64,000 nt of DNA from Segetibacter sp. (GCF_025963695.1 NZ_JAOQAH010000028.1:1-64000); one strand, 5' to 3'. Counted from the first letter of the stretch, positions 24,265-32,879 are shown. Made by a program: numbers and translations. The notes: a model not told the origin generated them from the letters alone.

Positions 24265-25047
24265 ATGGCGAAACGCAAAACCAAAAGAAAAAAGTCGGTT
24301 AATAAATGGTGGTTCATTATCCCTGCTATTATGGTTGGAGCTGGTTTGAGTGCCTACATTTGGTACAAAGTTTTAAAAATAAACCATGCTCAATTTGTAC
24401 GTTATCCTGCCTTTGGAATTGACATGCCTGCCTCTTATGAAATACATGGTATAGACGTAAGCAAATACCAGAGTTATATAGACTGGCCGTCGGTTAAAGA
24501 GATGAAAGTACGTGATGTGCGCATCGGTTTTGCCTTTATTAAAGCAACTGAAGGTTTGGGAAATACAGATCGGTTGTTTAAGCGCAATTGGAAGAAAACG
24601 AAGGAAGCGGGTATTGTAAGGGGCGCATACCATTTTTTTCTGGCTACCAAAAGCGGTAAAAAACAGGCAGAAAACTTTATCAGCCGGGTAAGCCTTGAAC
24701 CGGGAGACTTACCCCCCGTTTTAGATATTGAACAGTTATACGGGGTAAAGCCGGAGAAAATGCGCAAAGAAGTACAGGACTGGCTTACCATTGTTGAGGA
24801 TTATTATAAGGTAAAACCTATTATATATACTTACGTAAATTTCTATTCAAGCTACATGTCTGGCGAGTTTGATGACTACCCTTTGTGGGCGGCTCACTAC
24901 CTCGAAAAAGATCGGCCCCGCATTCGCCGTCGGTGGATCTTCTGGCAACACAGTGAAAAGGGAAGAGTAAATGGGATTGGGATGCCAGTTGACTTTAATG
25001 TTTTTAACGGCGACAGTGCAGACTTCGAAAACCTGCTGATTAAGTAA
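24265..25047 (+). CDS. GH25 lysozyme-like muramidase, membrane-anchored
   Basis: 260 residues. A basic N-terminus (KRKTKRKK) precedes one membrane helix (about 15-36), so the enzyme is probably anchored to the inner membrane with the catalytic domain in the periplasm. The GH25 barrel has GIDVSKYQ (Asp64), FAFIKATEG, YHFF and the PPVLDIE motif with Asp154 and Glu156, the predicted catalytic acids. It cleaves the beta-1,4 bond between MurNAc and GlcNAc. It may act in wall remodelling, since no phage genes lie nearby. Confidence 0.94.
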   Translation: MAKRKTKRKKSVNKWWFIIPAIMVGAGLSAYIWYKVLKINHAQFVRYPAFGIDMPASYEIHGIDVSKYQSYIDWPSVKEMKVRDVRIGFAFIKATEGLGNTDRLFKRNWKKTKEAGIVRGAYHFFLATKSGKKQAENFISRVSLEPGDLPPVLDIEQLYGVKPEKMRKEVQDWLTIVEDYYKVKPIIYTYVNFYSSYMSGEFDDYPLWAAHYLEKDRPRIRRRWIFWQHSEKGRVNGIGMPVDFNVFNGDSADFENLLIK

Positions 25048-25103
25048 TACAAGACTTACATGTAACTTTACATCTACCCGAAAATTTATATAAATCATTA
25101 CAG

Positions 25104-25322
25104 ATGGAACCCGAGATGGTCGCTTTTTTAAGGCGTGTTGGTAAAAGCCTGACGATTGCTTTTTGCTGGCTCGCTATTACTGCCACTGCTGCCATAAAAG
25201 GCGACAATGCTTTTGTAGGAGAACATATTAGAACGGGGAATATTTTGTTTTATATATGGTTAATAGTAAGTACCATTATTCTTATTGTTATTTATAAAAA
25301 GATGTGGTTTACGAAGGGGTAA
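25104..25322 (+). CDS. Small two-helix membrane protein
   Basis: 72 residues with two hydrophobic segments (about 14-32 and 48-66) joined by a short polar loop. It ends in a basic KKMWFTKG. It lies 56 bases after the GH25 gene on the same strand and may share its transcript. I do not recognise a family. Confidence 0.65.
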   Translation: MEPEMVAFLRRVGKSLTIAFCWLAITATAAIKGDNAFVGEHIRTGNILFYIWLIVSTIILIVIYKKMWFTKG

Positions 25323-25332
25323 AGTGTGTATG

Positions 25333-25785
25333 CTAGCTACTATGATCTGAAATAATTACCCAGTTGTTTTTTATCTTTTTAAAGAGCAAAGTAAAGTAAC
25401 CCTGCACATCGCCTATCGATCTTTTCAATGCCCATTTGCCTGTTACGTAATAATAGTCCACAGCCAGTTTCTGCAATTGCAACAAATCAAATTGAAGCTT
25501 TCCCATGGCTGCAGTGTCGGCATAACCTTTCTTGTAATTCTCAAGGGTAGTCTCATAGCCCCATTTCGGACCGCTCTTTCCAATAAACAGTAGGCTATCG
25601 CTTTGCCAATAGCCTTTCATGTATTCTTCCATATTGCCTTTGTTCCACCCTTGTAATTGTTTTTCAAGTACTTGTTTTATTGCCTGTTCATCTGCACTTT
25701 GGGCTTGTGCTACAATCGGCAAAACAATAATTATGAGGAGATAAAATATTTTTTTAAAAACTACAGTTGGTTTGTTTGTTTTCAT
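25333..25785 (-). CDS. Secreted DUF4440/SnoaL-like (NTF2-fold) protein
   Basis: 150 residues. The signal peptide is about 1-29 (FYLLIIIVLPIVAQAQ). The rest has the NTF2-like pattern: an N-terminal helix (EQAIKQVLEKQLQGWNKGNMEEYMKGYW), then SDSLLFIG, GYETTLENYKKGY, and the final strands YYYVTGKWAL, GYFTLLFKKIKNNWVIISDHSS. This fold binds small hydrophobic ligands or acts as a scaffold; many exported Bacteroidota members have unknown roles. It ends ten bases from the stop of the small membrane protein, tail to tail. Confidence 0.85.
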   Translation of the reverse strand: MKTNKPTVVFKKIFYLLIIIVLPIVAQAQSADEQAIKQVLEKQLQGWNKGNMEEYMKGYWQSDSLLFIGKSGPKWGYETTLENYKKGYADTAAMGKLQFDLLQLQKLAVDYYYVTGKWALKRSIGDVQGYFTLLFKKIKNNWVIISDHSS

Positions 25786-25846
25786 GCCATTTGGTTTTTG
25801 TATCAGCCATCACACAATGTAAGGCACGATGTATTAATTTTAAAAA

Positions 25847-26455
25847 ATGGATTATCTACTTCACTTGCAGAAAGATAAGAAACTGGCAAAAGTTCTAAAA
25901 GAACCTTTACCGCTGTTACAAATGCGCCAGAACATTCCGGTAAGATTAATGGCCAGCATTATGAGCCAACAGCTAAGTACCAAAGTGGCCAAAGTAATTT
26001 ACAACCGCTTTCTTGAAATATTTGGTGGAGAGGAACCTGAGCCGGGTTTGGTACTTGATACCCCTTTTGAAACTTTGCGTGGTATCGGCCTTTCAAATGC
26101 CAAAGTAAATTATGTACAAAACGTTGCAAGATTTTGCCTCGAACATGAAATAACAGATACAAAACTTTTGTCTTTAAGTAACGAAGACATCATCAGTCTG
26201 CTAACCCAGATAAAAGGTGTAGGTAAATGGACTGTAGAAATGTTGCTGATGTTTACACTTGGTCGCGAAGATGTTTTTGCTGTAGACGATCTTGGCATTC
26301 AACAAGCGATGATAAAGGTGTACAAAATAGCATCTGAAGATAAAAAAGCAGTAAAGGAAAAAATGCTTAAAATATCTTCAAAGTGGGCTCCTTACCGCAC
26401 CTATGCCTGCCTGCATTTGTGGAACTGGAAGGATGCGCCCGTGGTGGCGGAATAG
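25847..26455 (+). CDS. DNA-3-methyladenine glycosylase II (AlkA-type)
   Basis: 202 residues, HhH-GPD superfamily. The helix-hairpin-helix is LTQIKGVGKWTVEMLLM (GVGKWT at 124-129). The catalytic Asp is Asp148 in FAVDDLGI. Upstream, IPVRLMASIMSQQLSTKVA is the conserved N-terminal helical motif. It lacks the extra N-terminal domain of E. coli AlkA, as do many short bacterial forms. It removes alkylated bases such as 3-methyladenine in base excision repair. It is monocistronic, and a palindromic repeat element follows. Confidence 0.93.
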   Translation: MDYLLHLQKDKKLAKVLKEPLPLLQMRQNIPVRLMASIMSQQLSTKVAKVIYNRFLEIFGGEEPEPGLVLDTPFETLRGIGLSNAKVNYVQNVARFCLEHEITDTKLLSLSNEDIISLLTQIKGVGKWTVEMLLMFTLGREDVFAVDDLGIQQAMIKVYKIASEDKKAVKEKMLKISSKWAPYRTYACLHLWNWKDAPVVAE

Positions 26456-26490
26456 CCATTACTACCAAAAGTTTTGCTGATAAAACAAAT

Positions 26491-26618
26491 CTTCAATGTG
26501 CAGTAGGCAGTGTGCAATGAAATTGCTTTTTTTAAACCTTGCCTAATATTGCACATTGCATATTGCATATTGCTTCTTGCCTATTGCACATTGCACATTG
26601 CACAATTGCACATTGAAG
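26491..26618. repeat. Palindromic element with ATTGCAC tandem heptamers
   Basis: About ten tandem copies of a 7-base unit (ATTGCAC, with variants ATTGCAT, ATTGCTT, CTTGCCT) fill 26548-26618. The last bases (TGCACATTGAAG, 26607-26618) are the exact reverse complement of CTTCAATGTGCA at 26491-26502, so the whole piece can form a large hairpin. It separates two convergent genes (the AlkA-like glycosylase and the MFS transporter). Confidence 0.8.
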
Positions 26619-26632
26619 TACTCTTCATCAAA

Positions 26633-27781
26633 TCATTCCTGTTTCTTCAAGTTTAAAGCAGTAACAATAATTGCTGCGCCAAAAAAAGAAAGAATTAAAA
26701 AAGAAGTCTTTAAGCTGGTGGCACCTGCAATAAAACCTATGATAGGCGGACCAATCAAAAGACCAATCATACCAATTGAAGACACGGCAGCGATTGCTAC
26801 CGGTGGAGGCAGAATTTTAGATTTACTGGCAGCACTAAAAACCAATGGAACCCCGGGCGATACACCCATTCCCACTAATAGCAACCCTATTGTTGCCGGC
26901 AACAAATAGGGAAAAAAAACAGTAGCTAATAAACCTACAGTCGTGAAAATGCCGCACCAAACAATTATCTTTTTAAACCCAATGCTTTCTGTCAGCCAAT
27001 CGGTAACAAACCTTATTACCGCCATCGAAATCATAAAGGCTGTATAGCCAATTCCAATAAATGCGGGTTTAGCCATTACGACTTTTTTAAAATAAACACC
27101 ACTCCAGTCAAACATCGCCCCCTGGCAAATCATTGAGCAAAAGGCAATAATTCCTAGCCCCCAAAAAGCCTTATCCGGCTTTGTAAAAAAGGGTCGTCTG
27201 TCCTGTTTCTTTAGGGTCTCTTTTAACAGGTAAGAAGAACAAAGTAAAAAGCTGGTAAGTGCTATTGCTGCAATCAGCAAAAAATGAGACGAAACAGCAA
27301 ACGACCTACCAATGAAGTAGGTACCTAATGAAGCAGCTGCTAAGCCGGCCACGCTCCACATACCGTGAAAAGAAGAAATGATAGTTTTGCTATATAATTT
27401 TTCCAGCTCAAGAGCCTGGGTGTTTATTGCAATATTCATCATGTTTCCTGCAGACCCAAACAAAAAAAGGCAGGTTGTTAGCTGCCAGACTGTTTGCGAA
27501 AATCCTATCCCTAAAAAAATAAAAGAATATATTGTTGATGCTCCAATAACTACTTTTCGGCTTCCAATTTTTGACGTCAGGTAACCCGAAAAAGGCAGGG
27601 TTATAAAAGAGCCTACGGGCATTGCTAACAGAACCGCCCCCAACTCGGTTTCAGACAGGTTCAGTTGCTGCTGAATGTTGGGAATGCGCGAGGCCCAGGA
27701 GGCAAAGATGAAACCATAAAAAAAGAAAAATAAGCTTATTCTAATTCGCCTTGCCGTAAGAAACTGTTGATTAACTTCCAT
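26633..27781 (-). CDS. MFS transporter
   Basis: 382 residues with about 11-12 hydrophobic segments. The typical MFS loop between helices 2 and 3 is YLTSKIGSRKVV (G-x-x-x-D/S-R-x-G-R-R-like, about 64-75). The N-terminus (ARRIRISLFFFFYGFIFASWASRIPNIQQ) resembles the small FucP/YbjJ-like group. These export or import small molecules by proton coupling. The substrate is not predictable. A repeat element with possible terminator function lies just beyond the stop. Confidence 0.9.
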   Translation of the reverse strand: MEVNQQFLTARRIRISLFFFFYGFIFASWASRIPNIQQQLNLSETELGAVLLAMPVGSFITLPFSGYLTSKIGSRKVVIGASTIYSFIFLGIGFSQTVWQLTTCLFLFGSAGNMMNIAINTQALELEKLYSKTIISSFHGMWSVAGLAAASLGTYFIGRSFAVSSHFLLIAAIALTSFLLCSSYLLKETLKKQDRRPFFTKPDKAFWGLGIIAFCSMICQGAMFDWSGVYFKKVVMAKPAFIGIGYTAFMISMAVIRFVTDWLTESIGFKKIIVWCGIFTTVGLLATVFFPYLLPATIGLLLVGMGVSPGVPLVFSAASKSKILPPPVAIAAVSSIGMIGLLIGPPIIGFIAGATSLKTSFLILSFFGAAIIVTALNLKKQE

Positions 27782-27870
27782 TCAAAAAATTAATAGATAC
27801 AATGGTTATGAAATAACAGATGTTAGCAGGAGGTAGGAAAGAAAATTTTGTTGTCACAGCTTTATAACAT

Positions 27871-27905
27871 CATCAACATTGTTGTGTCACTCACTTGTAC
27901 TACAA
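27871..27905 (-). repeat. Dispersed intergenic repeat, GTGTCAC version
   Basis: CATCAACATTGTTGTGTCAC then TCACTTGTACTACAAA. This is a well-preserved reverse copy: AACATTGTTGTGTCACTC is the same as in the right arm of the 46650-46854 element. Both the ATGTT-type and GTAC-type flanks are intact. Confidence 0.85.
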
Positions 27906-27978
27906 ACCAATAATCTTCACCTCCCGGCGTAACCGTCATTTTATAATCGTTTTGTTTATGATCGTTTAAAAAAACTCA

Positions 27979-28893
27979 TCATTTCCTATCTATTCCCGCG
28001 CCACTTTCGTCCTTCATATTAATATTTACCACGAAGACCCCTGCAAAAATTAATAGTGCAGAAATGATTTTTGTAATTGTTATTCCTTCTCCAAATGCCA
28101 AAGCAGCAATAACAGCGGCAAAAACAGGCTGGGTGTAGATGTAGGTACCAGTTGCCGAAGATCCCAGGGTTTTAATGCCGTACACGTTTAGCAGGTAGGC
28201 TAGAAAAGTTGCTCCTATAGTTATGAATCCCAGCGCCACCCAATGATAACTGCTTATCGTTTTCCACTCAACCTCAAGAAATTGGTTCCAGCCAAAAAGA
28301 AGAATCATCAAGGTGCCCAGCGTAAATACCCACCGCAGCACGTGGATCGGAGAATATGCGTCCATTAAAGGCCGAACCAACACAAGAAAGAAGCCGTACG
28401 AGATAGCGTTTATTAGCACGAGCATATCTCCAAAAAAAATGTCGCTTCCGTGGCCTGCGAACTCTTTTGCAGTAATTAATAAAACACCGCCTGCAATTGC
28501 CAGCATTAATCCTGCAATTTTATTTATAGTAAGCTTTTCCTTTAGCAGCCATGCTGCAATAATCGTTATAAAGACAGGTGTCCCAAGGCTTAGCAGCGAT
28601 GCATGAATAGAGGTTGTAAGCGACAGTCCTTTTATAAAAAGCAGTTGATTAATTACAATACCTGTTGCAGCACAGATAATAAAACGTCCAAGGTCTTCTT
28701 TCCGAATTCCTGGTTTTGACGGTTTCATCAAATAAAGTCCCCAAAACATGAAAACACTGACCAGGGCCCGCAACACGTTTAGACCAAAAGGTTTTATAAT
28801 GGAAGGAGTTACGATTTTTACGATACTATAATTGGCAGCAAAAATCAGGTTGGCAGCCATAACGGAGAAGTGAGCCTTAGCACTATTACCCAA
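27979..28893 (-). CDS. EamA/DMT-family transporter
   Basis: 304 residues with ten hydrophobic segments arranged as two EamA repeats (about 8-140 and 155-292). Repeat 1 begins AHFSVMAANLIFAANYSIVKI and repeat 2 has GDMLVLINAISYGFFLVLVRP; the conserved YLLNVYGIKTLGSSATGTYIYTQPVFA lies near the end. Members export amino acids, nucleotides or drugs; the substrate here is unknown. Preceded by its own spacer, so probably monocistronic. Confidence 0.93.
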   Translation of the reverse strand: MGNSAKAHFSVMAANLIFAANYSIVKIVTPSIIKPFGLNVLRALVSVFMFWGLYLMKPSKPGIRKEDLGRFIICAATGIVINQLLFIKGLSLTTSIHASLLSLGTPVFITIIAAWLLKEKLTINKIAGLMLAIAGGVLLITAKEFAGHGSDIFFGDMLVLINAISYGFFLVLVRPLMDAYSPIHVLRWVFTLGTLMILLFGWNQFLEVEWKTISSYHWVALGFITIGATFLAYLLNVYGIKTLGSSATGTYIYTQPVFAAVIAALAFGEGITITKIISALLIFAGVFVVNINMKDESGAGIDRK

Positions 28894-29093
28894 ATGAATT
28901 AAAATTTTGTAAGATTACGGCTTAATGAAAAACTATCCATTAAGCGGAACTATTCGTATTTATTAAGAGCCAATCTTAATAACTGGACCAATAAAAAAGC
29001 TATTTATTGTTGTGAGATAACAACACTAATTGTAAATAAAAGTCGAAGCCCGTTTATTCGGTTTTAAAGCTATACAACCTGCATTAGCATTAG

Positions 29094-30191
29094 TTAATAG
29101 CTAAGTTTATCAACGAATTCCTTCACCACACTTTTGTAAGACTGCATACCCAGTTGAGGAAGCTTATACTCAAACTGTCGTGCATCGTTTAATAGTTTTT
29201 GTAGCGAAAAATTAGCCTGTGAAGCTGCAATGCACCAACCCTGGTGTTCGAAATGTGAGGCCAGGTATTCTTGCTCAGTCTGCCCCGGCGTGGCAATTAG
29301 GATCGATTTTTTTTCGAGTTTGCAAATGTCCATCAGAGTGGTATAACCGCTTCGGCTAATAACAAGATTGCTTTCGCAAAATGCATCTTGCAGTTCTTCA
29401 GAAGCTAAATGGTTTTTTATCACAATATTTTTTCTTGCTTCTAGTACTTTCTTCTGCCCTGGTAAACCGCGGACTAACAAAACACTGCCTTCAAAAGTTT
29501 CCAGTTCCGTCAGCATTTTTTTTTCGAGTAAAGTTCTTTGTGGTTCAGGGCCCGACAGGATAATAAGGAGATCGTATTTTATTTTACAGTTCAACTGCTT
29601 TGTCAGCCGGCTTAAGCCCCCCAGATACTGCAACTCTGTTTTAGGTAATTTTTTAGGATGCGATAATTCACCTCCAAGATTAATTTGTCCCTTTTCATCA
29701 GGAACCCAGCAAGCAGTAAACTTGCCTATCAAAGCATAATTTACCCGTTGCACCATCTTTTCAAGAAAAGTAAATGGTGCTTTAATAAGTAGCTGGTGCG
29801 TAATAAACACGCACGGCAAATGCTTCAACCGCATGCCATAGCGATTGTCAGAGATGACAGCATCTACAGGGGTGTGAGAAATAAAGGATTTTAGCCATCG
29901 GTTCTCTTTTCTTACAGCAAAAAAAATTTTCGGAAGCTGAAGGATAATTTTTAATAAAAAAAAACGTTGGTTACTAGAATATTTAATGCGGTAGCCAGGT
30001 AAGTGTACGAATACAAGATCGGGGAATTCTGTTTTTAACAATTTTTCCTGCGCTCCTTCTGCAGCAATTACTACTTTGCAGCCCAATTTAAGTAAATCAG
30101 TTATAAGGGGGATACATCTTGTTGCATGTCCCAAACCCCAATCTAGCGGAGCAACAAGGATTTTAATGTTAATTTTTTTTGTCACAAACAA
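29094..30191 (-). CDS. GT-B glycosyltransferase, MurG/GT28-like
   Basis: 365 residues. The N-terminal Rossmann domain begins ILVAPLDWGLGHATRCIPLITDLL, the G-x-G-H acceptor-side motif of MurG-like enzymes. The C-terminal domain has ILLSGPEPQR-like LLIILSGPEPQRTLLE and the donor-binding run CESNLVISRSGYTTLMDICKLEKKSILIATPGQTEQEYLASHF. It probably transfers a sugar from a UDP donor to a lipid or cell-surface glycan; acceptor unknown. No TM helix or signal peptide, so it is cytosolic or membrane-associated. Confidence 0.9.
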   Translation of the reverse strand: MFVTKKINIKILVAPLDWGLGHATRCIPLITDLLKLGCKVVIAAEGAQEKLLKTEFPDLVFVHLPGYRIKYSSNQRFFLLKIILQLPKIFFAVRKENRWLKSFISHTPVDAVISDNRYGMRLKHLPCVFITHQLLIKAPFTFLEKMVQRVNYALIGKFTACWVPDEKGQINLGGELSHPKKLPKTELQYLGGLSRLTKQLNCKIKYDLLIILSGPEPQRTLLEKKMLTELETFEGSVLLVRGLPGQKKVLEARKNIVIKNHLASEELQDAFCESNLVISRSGYTTLMDICKLEKKSILIATPGQTEQEYLASHFEHQGWCIAASQANFSLQKLLNDARQFEYKLPQLGMQSYKSVVKEFVDKLSY

Positions 30192-30228
30192 ATCTGCCCG
30201 CTTTTTGTAAAGAAATAAGAGAGTAATT

Positions 30229-30357
30229 ATGAAAAAGATAAATCAAATATCCGCATTATTGTTTTTTACCCTTGCAATAGTTTTAACGGGATGTGGAGCC
30301 AGCAGATCGGCGAAAGGATGCGGTTGCCCGATGGTCAATAAAAAATCGGTTGGTTAA
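30229..30357 (+). CDS. Very small lipoprotein with CGCP motif
   Basis: 42 residues from ATG 30229. The first 22 residues form a lipoprotein signal (KKINQISALLFFTLAIVLTG, lipobox Cys at 22). The short mature part is GASRSAKGCGCPMVNKKSVG, so the processed lipoprotein would be about 21 residues with two Cys beyond the lipidated one. Short tails with Cys and Pro near a basic end recall other tiny Bacteroidota lipoproteins, but I know no named family. It lies 38 bases after the divergent glycosyltransferase start and 48 bases before another small gene on the same strand. Confidence 0.7.
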   Translation: MKKINQISALLFFTLAIVLTGCGASRSAKGCGCPMVNKKSVG

Positions 30358-30405
30358 AAAGGAGATAACAATTTTCAGTTTAGTATTCCAGACAATTTAG
30401 AAAGT

Positions 30406-30654
30406 ATGAGATCGTCGAAAAGAGATTTGTTGGTGTTAACAAAAAAAGTATCGGTTGACGAGAAAGAGTTGCAGTTAGAAGTAGAAAAGTTGCACAACTT
30501 GTTATTTCATGTTGAATCTGTAGATAATTTTTGCATTGCAAATGAGATTATTGACTTGAATAGTTACAGGATTATTGGAGATCCGATCAGAATTAAAAGA
30601 ATAATTACAAAGAATAAATTAAAGTCGTTTCAGTTTGTCAACAATAAAAACTAG
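30406..30654 (+). CDS. Small hypothetical protein
   Basis: 82 residues, soluble and rather basic. An N-terminal helix (VDEKELQLEVEKLHNLLFHV) is followed by a strand-rich end (IIDLNSYRIIGDPIRIKRIITKNKLKSFQFV). No family was recognised. It shares a direction and a long hairpin terminator with the tiny lipoprotein gene before it, which supports it being expressed. Confidence 0.6.
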   Translation: MRSSKRDLLVLTKKVSVDEKELQLEVEKLHNLLFHVESVDNFCIANEIIDLNSYRIIGDPIRIKRIITKNKLKSFQFVNNKN

Positions 30655-30658
30655 GTTG

Positions 30659-30711
30659 ACAATAGTAAATTAAAAAGGGACCTAGAAGGTCTCTTTTTAA
30701 TTTACTATTGT
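30659..30711. terminator. Long bidirectional hairpin terminator overlapping a stop codon
   Basis: A 25-bp stem (ACAATAGTAAATTAAAAAG then GGACCT, against AGGTCTC then TTTTTAATTTACTATTGT, one G-T pair) with a 3-base loop. A- and T-rich tracts on both sides of the GC core give function in both directions. It serves the small gene on the plus strand and the aminotransferase on the minus strand. The aminotransferase stop codon (30705-30707) lies within the stem. Confidence 0.85.
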
Positions 30712-31961
30712 AGCTTTAACAGCGACTCCCTTAGTTTTCCTATCATTTCATTTATTTCCTCTTTTTTGCAAGTACCTACACTTAGCCGATACCACGAAGA
30801 CGCCTTATCAGCTCCAAATGCATAAAAAGGTACTACAGCAAGTTTTGCTTCACTAAGTAAATAATCTGTTACATCCGACTGAGTTTGAAGCAAACGACCA
30901 CCTTTTACAGTCTTTCCAGCCAAGTCTAATTTAATTGTCAGGTATATAGCAGCCTGGGGCGAAACTGCATCTACTTTAAATCCTTCATTTTTCAGACTGG
31001 TAAACCCCTCATATATTCTTCGTAGCCTTTCCTCGATTTCTGCTTTAAAATGTACCAGGTAGTTTTGGATATTTTCTTTTTGTAACAGGTATTTAGCAGT
31101 AGCTTTTTGTTCCGGCATTGGACTCCATGCGCCGAGGTGACTAAGGATAGCTTTCATCTTGGCAATAATAGTTGCAGGTCCTAAAGACCAGCCAACACGA
31201 ACACCAGTGGCAGCGAAAACTTTAGAAATGCCATCAACAAAAATGGTATACGCTTTCATCTCAGGTCTAACAGAAATGGGATTATAATGAACCGTGTCAC
31301 CATAAGTTAGAGTCCAATACATTTGGTCATACAACACGTACAATTTTTTGTCACTTTCGCCTCGTCTTTTGTTTTCCTGTAAAACGAGGTCGCATATTTT
31401 CTCAAGTTCGTCCTGCCTTATAGTGGTGCCGGTAGGGTTTTGTGGCGAACAAAGACAAAGTAAGGTAGCGCCATTAATATGTGGAGCGATATCAGATGCT
31501 AATGGCATGAAGTCGTTTTCAGGCTCCGCATTAATCATGCAGTGAACCCCCTCGGTCATATGCACGTAATGATTATTATTCCATGACGGGGTTGCATAAA
31601 TTACTTTATCGCCTTTATCTACAATGGTTTTAAAAATGGTATAAATAAGCGGGCGACCGCCGGCAGCAATAAGAATTTCATTGTTACTGTAATCCAAACC
31701 TTCCCATTCTTTTAGAAAAGAGGAAACAGCGTTTCTTAATTCAAGGATGCCATCTGCAGGAGGATAATTTGTGTAGTGTGACTTATAAGCCTCTATAATC
31801 GCTTCTTCGAGTTCGGGTGGTATAGGAAAAATTTCGGGATCAAAATCGCCAATAGTAAAGTTGTAAATCTTTTCGCCCTGGCGTACCCGCTCACTAATAG
31901 CGTTTCCGAGTTTTACGATTTCTGAACCGATAAGGGTTTCAGCAAGGTTGCTTAATTTCAT
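30705..31961 (-). CDS. Class I/II pyridoxal-phosphate aminotransferase
   Basis: 418 residues. Fold type I motifs are present: YNFTIGDFDPE (33-43), the YPPADG segment, Asn175 in SPQNPTG, the Asp/Tyr pair YDQMYW, and the PLP lysine Lys247 in VDGISKVFAATGVRVGW. Arg387-type carboxylate binding is in SSWYRLSVG near the end. Related enzymes act on aspartate, aromatic amino acids or other donors; the substrate is not clear. The sequence is longer in the middle than AspC because of an insert with ENKRRGESDKK. Confidence 0.93.
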   Translation of the reverse strand: MKLSNLAETLIGSEIVKLGNAISERVRQGEKIYNFTIGDFDPEIFPIPPELEEAIIEAYKSHYTNYPPADGILELRNAVSSFLKEWEGLDYSNNEILIAAGGRPLIYTIFKTIVDKGDKVIYATPSWNNNHYVHMTEGVHCMINAEPENDFMPLASDIAPHINGATLLCLCSPQNPTGTTIRQDELEKICDLVLQENKRRGESDKKLYVLYDQMYWTLTYGDTVHYNPISVRPEMKAYTIFVDGISKVFAATGVRVGWSLGPATIIAKMKAILSHLGAWSPMPEQKATAKYLLQKENIQNYLVHFKAEIEERLRRIYEGFTSLKNEGFKVDAVSPQAAIYLTIKLDLAGKTVKGGRLLQTQSDVTDYLLSEAKLAVVPFYAFGADKASSWYRLSVGTCKKEEINEMIGKLRESLLKLQ

Positions 31962-32034
31962 GCAGCAAAATTAACCCTAAACCCCTAAAAGGACTTTAAA
32001 TGCTGTTAAATTAAATGCTGATTTTCTTACTATA

Positions 32035-32066
32035 AGTTCAAGTGAGTGACACAACGATGTTGAATA
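32035..32066 (+). repeat. Dispersed intergenic repeat, GTGACAC version
   Basis: TTCAAGTGAGTGACACAAC then GATGTTGAATAG. Good copy; the first flank is TTCAAG instead of TACAAG. It lies upstream of the aminotransferase gene and downstream of msrB. Confidence 0.8.
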
Positions 32067-32118
32067 GAATTGGGGATGCTTGCTCAAAAAAAACTTTTGC
32101 AAGAAAACAGTTCAAACA

Positions 32119-32162
32119 AATAATGCTGCTAAAAAGATTTGATCTAAGTAGCAGCATTATTA
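32119..32162. terminator. Hairpin terminator after msrB
   Basis: AATAATGCTGCT pairs with AGCAGCATTATT around a loop of about 17 bases. It lies 22 bases after the msrB stop. The long loop makes the hairpin less convincing than others here, but the stem is perfect. Confidence 0.6.
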
Positions 32163-32183
32163 AATAAAGGGATGTGGAAACAA

Positions 32184-32753
32184 TTAGCTCGGGTCTTTAG
32201 GTTTAGCTGGTTGTGCATTAAAACTTTTTTCTGCAGCCTTTGCTTTTTCGAAATCCAACACTACACCGTTAATACAATATCTTAAACCTGTAGGGGGAGG
32301 GCCGTCTTCGAACACGTGCCCCAAATGAGACTTGCATTTTCCACATTCAACTTCAGTTCTAGTCATGCCGTGCGAGTTGTCAGGCAGATAGATAATGGAA
32401 CTTTTACTAATAGGTTCGTAAAAACTCGGCCAGCCGCATCCGCTCTCGAACTTTGTATCGCTTTTAAAAAGTGCATTGCCACAAACAGCACAATAATAAG
32501 TACCAATCTCTTTAAAGTTTTCAAATTTGCTTGTCCCCGGCCTTTCCGTTCCTTTTTGGCGGGCTACGTAAAACACCTCCGGTGAAAGAACTTTTTTATA
32601 TTCTTCATCACTCAATATAGCCTTACTGCTATCAGGTGTTGGGGTAGCAGAGTTGTCTTTTTTAGTAGTATCCATAATAATCTTTTTTTCTGTTTGAGAA
32701 TAACAACCGTACCATGCGAAGGTTGTAACGACGATAAAGATCCAAAATTTCAT
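32184..32753 (-). CDS. msrB: Peptide-methionine (R)-S-oxide reductase MsrB, exported
   Basis: 189 residues when started at 32753 (MKFWIFIVV). A longer frame to 32840 would add 29 residues ahead of an obvious export signal. Signal peptide about 1-17, with a Cys at 17 that may be lipidated. The MsrB domain has two zinc CxxC pairs (Cys88/Cys91 in YCAVCG and Cys137/Cys140 in CGKC), the GCGWPSFYEP motif and the catalytic Cys160 in RYCING. It repairs oxidised methionine (R form) in periplasmic or surface proteins. Confidence 0.95.
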   Translation of the reverse strand: MKFWIFIVVTTFAWYGCYSQTEKKIIMDTTKKDNSATPTPDSSKAILSDEEYKKVLSPEVFYVARQKGTERPGTSKFENFKEIGTYYCAVCGNALFKSDTKFESGCGWPSFYEPISKSSIIYLPDNSHGMTRTEVECGKCKSHLGHVFEDGPPPTGLRYCINGVVLDFEKAKAAEKSFNAQPAKPKDPS

Positions 32754-32879
32754 AAAAGCTTTTTCATTTAAAGAAATACGATTTATGTTTCTAAAGGGTT
32801 TTATAAAATTATTGTGACGGATGGGCAGAAACACTAGCAAAAAACCGGAACTGTTAAAGGAATTTTAATACTCAACCCT

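Noticed and set aside
24265..25047. Phage endolysin (GH25)
   Set aside because: N-terminal membrane anchor and lack of phage neighbours fit a host wall-remodelling enzyme.
26548..26618. Possible CRISPR array
   Set aside because: The unit is only 7 bases and contiguous without spacers; no cas genes nearby.
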